From positions 124,001-188,000 of the forward strand of contig NZ_SOMN01000001.1 in assembly GCF_004564235.1 (NCBI RefSeq): DNA of 64,000 nucleotides, read 5' to 3'. The notes under the pieces were generated by a model, which made no database searches, had not been told where the DNA came from, and worked only from the letters and a program-made list of their open reading frames with translations. This DNA is from Cohnella luojiensis. Its GTDB lineage: Bacteria > Bacillota > Bacilli > Paenibacillales > Paenibacillaceae. Of this stretch, positions 62,901 through 64,000 are shown piece by piece. The position numbers and the translations under genes were made by a program. Every line of letters begins with the position of its first letter. The stretch's first letter is position 1.

Positions 62901-64000
62901 GTGAGCAATCAAGCAGCGGTATGGTTAAATAAAGGGCGGCGCCCGCGGTTAGAAGAAGGACATCCTTGGATTTACGCGAACGAGATCGCCAAGACGGAGG
63001 GCGAAGCGACGCCGGGTCAACTGGTAGAGGTAAGAGATCATCGCGGGCTGCTGTTAGGAACGGGTTATTGGAATCCGGCATCCCAGATCACCGTTCGCAT
63101 GGTGGCGTATGGACCTCTGGATAAGATGGATACCGAATTTTTCCGTAAACGCTTCGAGCGCGCTTCGGCCCACCGGACGAGGTTTCTTGGCGAGGAAACG
63201 TCTTGCCGTCTCGTATACGGCGAGGCCGATTTTCTGCCCGGGTTAGTCGTGGACCGGTTTAACGACATCTTGGTCGTGCAAGTGCTAACGCTCGGAATGG
63301 AAATCGCCAAGGAAGATTGGCTTCGGGCTTTGATCGAAGTGTTCGCTCCAAGCGGAATTTACGAGAGAAGCGATGTTGGCGTACGTACGTTGGAAGGCTT
63401 GGAGGAAAGAACAGGCGTTTTGTACGGGGTGTGCCCAAGACACGTGGAAATCGTGGAAAACGGGCTGAAAGTTCAGGTCGATATCGAAGGCGGGCAAAAA
63501 ACGGGTTATTTCTTCGATCAACGGGAGAATCGGGCTTCTATTAAACCGTTGGTACGAGGGTGGGGAGCGCGCAGTGGGATCAAGCTTGCGGAACGGCTGT
63601 CTGAGGAGAGCGGAGTAATCGAGATGGTTCCGGTCAACGAAAAGGGAAGCATCGTTGCTTTCCCCTATTGGGACGGAGCGACCGTGCTGGAATGCTTTGC
63701 CCATACGGGGAGCTTCACCTTGCACGCCTGCAATTATGGCGCGAAGAAGGTGACCTGCCTCGATATTTCGGAGCATGCGCTGCAGACGGCCCGTCACAAT
63801 GTGGAGATTAACGGGTTTACCGACCGGGTTGAATTCGTTGCCGCGGATGCTTTCGAATATTTGCGCCAGCAAGTCGCCGGACGCGATGAACGGCAAACGA
63901 GAGCGAATGCCAAAGAGGCGGGGGTCAAGGTGGATACCTCCAAGCCGCTGACGGCCGAGGGCAAAACATGGGACGTGATTATTCTCGATCCTCCCGCGTT
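62901..64000 (+). CDS. Class I SAM-dependent rRNA methyltransferase, RlmI-like (partial, cut by the window end)
   Basis: Frame open from the GTG at 62901 (AAGGAG 10 bases upstream) to the end of the window. An N-terminal PUA-type domain (KGRRPRLEEGHPWIYANEI), an EEHD-type linker (GLVVDRF) and a Rossmann methyltransferase domain with VLECFAHTGSFTLHA and the terminal ILDPPA motif identify the RlmI/YccW family (23S rRNA m5C). Between QRENRAS (about 207) and GATVLECF (about 261) lies an insert of about 40 residues not typical of RlmI. A second, lysine-rich insert precedes ILDPP. The remaining C-terminus is beyond the window. Confidence 0.9.
   Translation, partial: MSNQAAVWLNKGRRPRLEEGHPWIYANEIAKTEGEATPGQLVEVRDHRGLLLGTGYWNPASQITVRMVAYGPLDKMDTEFFRKRFERASAHRTRFLGEETSCRLVYGEADFLPGLVVDRFNDILVVQVLTLGMEIAKEDWLRALIEVFAPSGIYERSDVGVRTLEGLEERTGVLYGVCPRHVEIVENGLKVQVDIEGGQKTGYFFDQRENRASIKPLVRGWGARSGIKLAERLSEESGVIEMVPVNEKGSIVAFPYWDGATVLECFAHTGSFTLHACNYGAKKVTCLDISEHALQTARHNVEINGFTDRVEFVAADAFEYLRQQVAGRDERQTRANAKEAGVKVDTSKPLTAEGKTWDVIILDPPA

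Noticed and set aside
1..64000. tRNA, rRNA, insertion sequences and prophage genes
   Set aside because: I saw no tRNA or rRNA sequences and no transposase, integrase or phage structural genes in any frame.

Overview
The window looks like a chromosomal segment of a spore-forming Firmicute of the Paenibacillaceae (Paenibacillus/Cohnella-like). The reasons are the moderately GC-rich coding sequence, sporulation genes (sigK, spoVAC-AD-AEb, gpr, spoIIP, a YtvI-like protein), strong GGAGG ribosome-binding sites, a leucine T-box, a CIRCE/HrcA heat-shock operon, and a Bacillus-like gene order (yqeG-yqeH-aroE-yhbY-nadD-yqeK-rsfS-cvfB-yqeM, comER-comEA-comEB-comEC-holA-rpsT-gpr-spoIIP-yqxA-lepA-hemW-hrcA-grpE-dnaK-dnaJ-prmA-rsmE-mtaB). 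This family assignment is inference; no rRNA or tRNA gene is present.

Layout. 1-4.7 kb: a class B penicillin-binding protein, a convergent and overlapping AI-2E/YtvI-type membrane protein, and a two-domain polysaccharide deacetylase. 4.9-6.6 kb: ilvD (minus). 6.8-11.8 kb: urease operon ureABC-F-G-D without ureE, preceded by a near-perfect GlnR/TnrA box at activator distance from a sigma-A promoter. 12.1-15.7 kb: a DEDDh exonuclease and uninterrupted sigK (minus), then spoVAC-AD-AEb. 15.9-20.3 kb: MoxR ATPase, DUF58 protein and membrane transglutaminase. 20.4-29.7 kb: the yqe ribosome/NAD cluster, then a complete T-box leader and leuS. 29.8-31.2 kb: an orphan nuclease-fold protein followed by a 14-copy hairpin repeat array. 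31.2-39.2 kb: com genes (with a decayed PLP-enzyme remnant between comEA and comEB), an ECF sigma/anti-sigma pair with an autoregulatory-type promoter, and holA. 39.6-43 kb: rpsT (minus), gpr, spoIIP, yqxA. 42.9-46.5 kb: an AT-rich MurG-like gene, a 0.6-kb structured non-coding stretch, and a MutS2-like gene lacking Smr. 46.6-60.6 kb: lepA, hemW, a truncated DinB-type gene, a GNAT gene, hrcA-grpE-dnaK-dnaJ, two small genes, prmA, an M50 protease, rsmE and mtaB. 60.7-64 kb: NUDIX, deoC, a Na/Pi cotransporter family gene (minus), and an rRNA methyltransferase cut by the window end.

Most genes are housekeeping. The unusual material lies between genes: several unrelated tandem arrays that share a 51-52 bp period, two palindromic elements with one conserved 44-nt core at distant loci, an inverted dispersed motif family near 56.4 kb, a pseudogene remnant, and a structured double-terminator leader. 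The best candidate for something undescribed is the hairpin array at 30468-31162 beside the nuclease-like gene. Their functional link is only a hypothesis based on adjacency.
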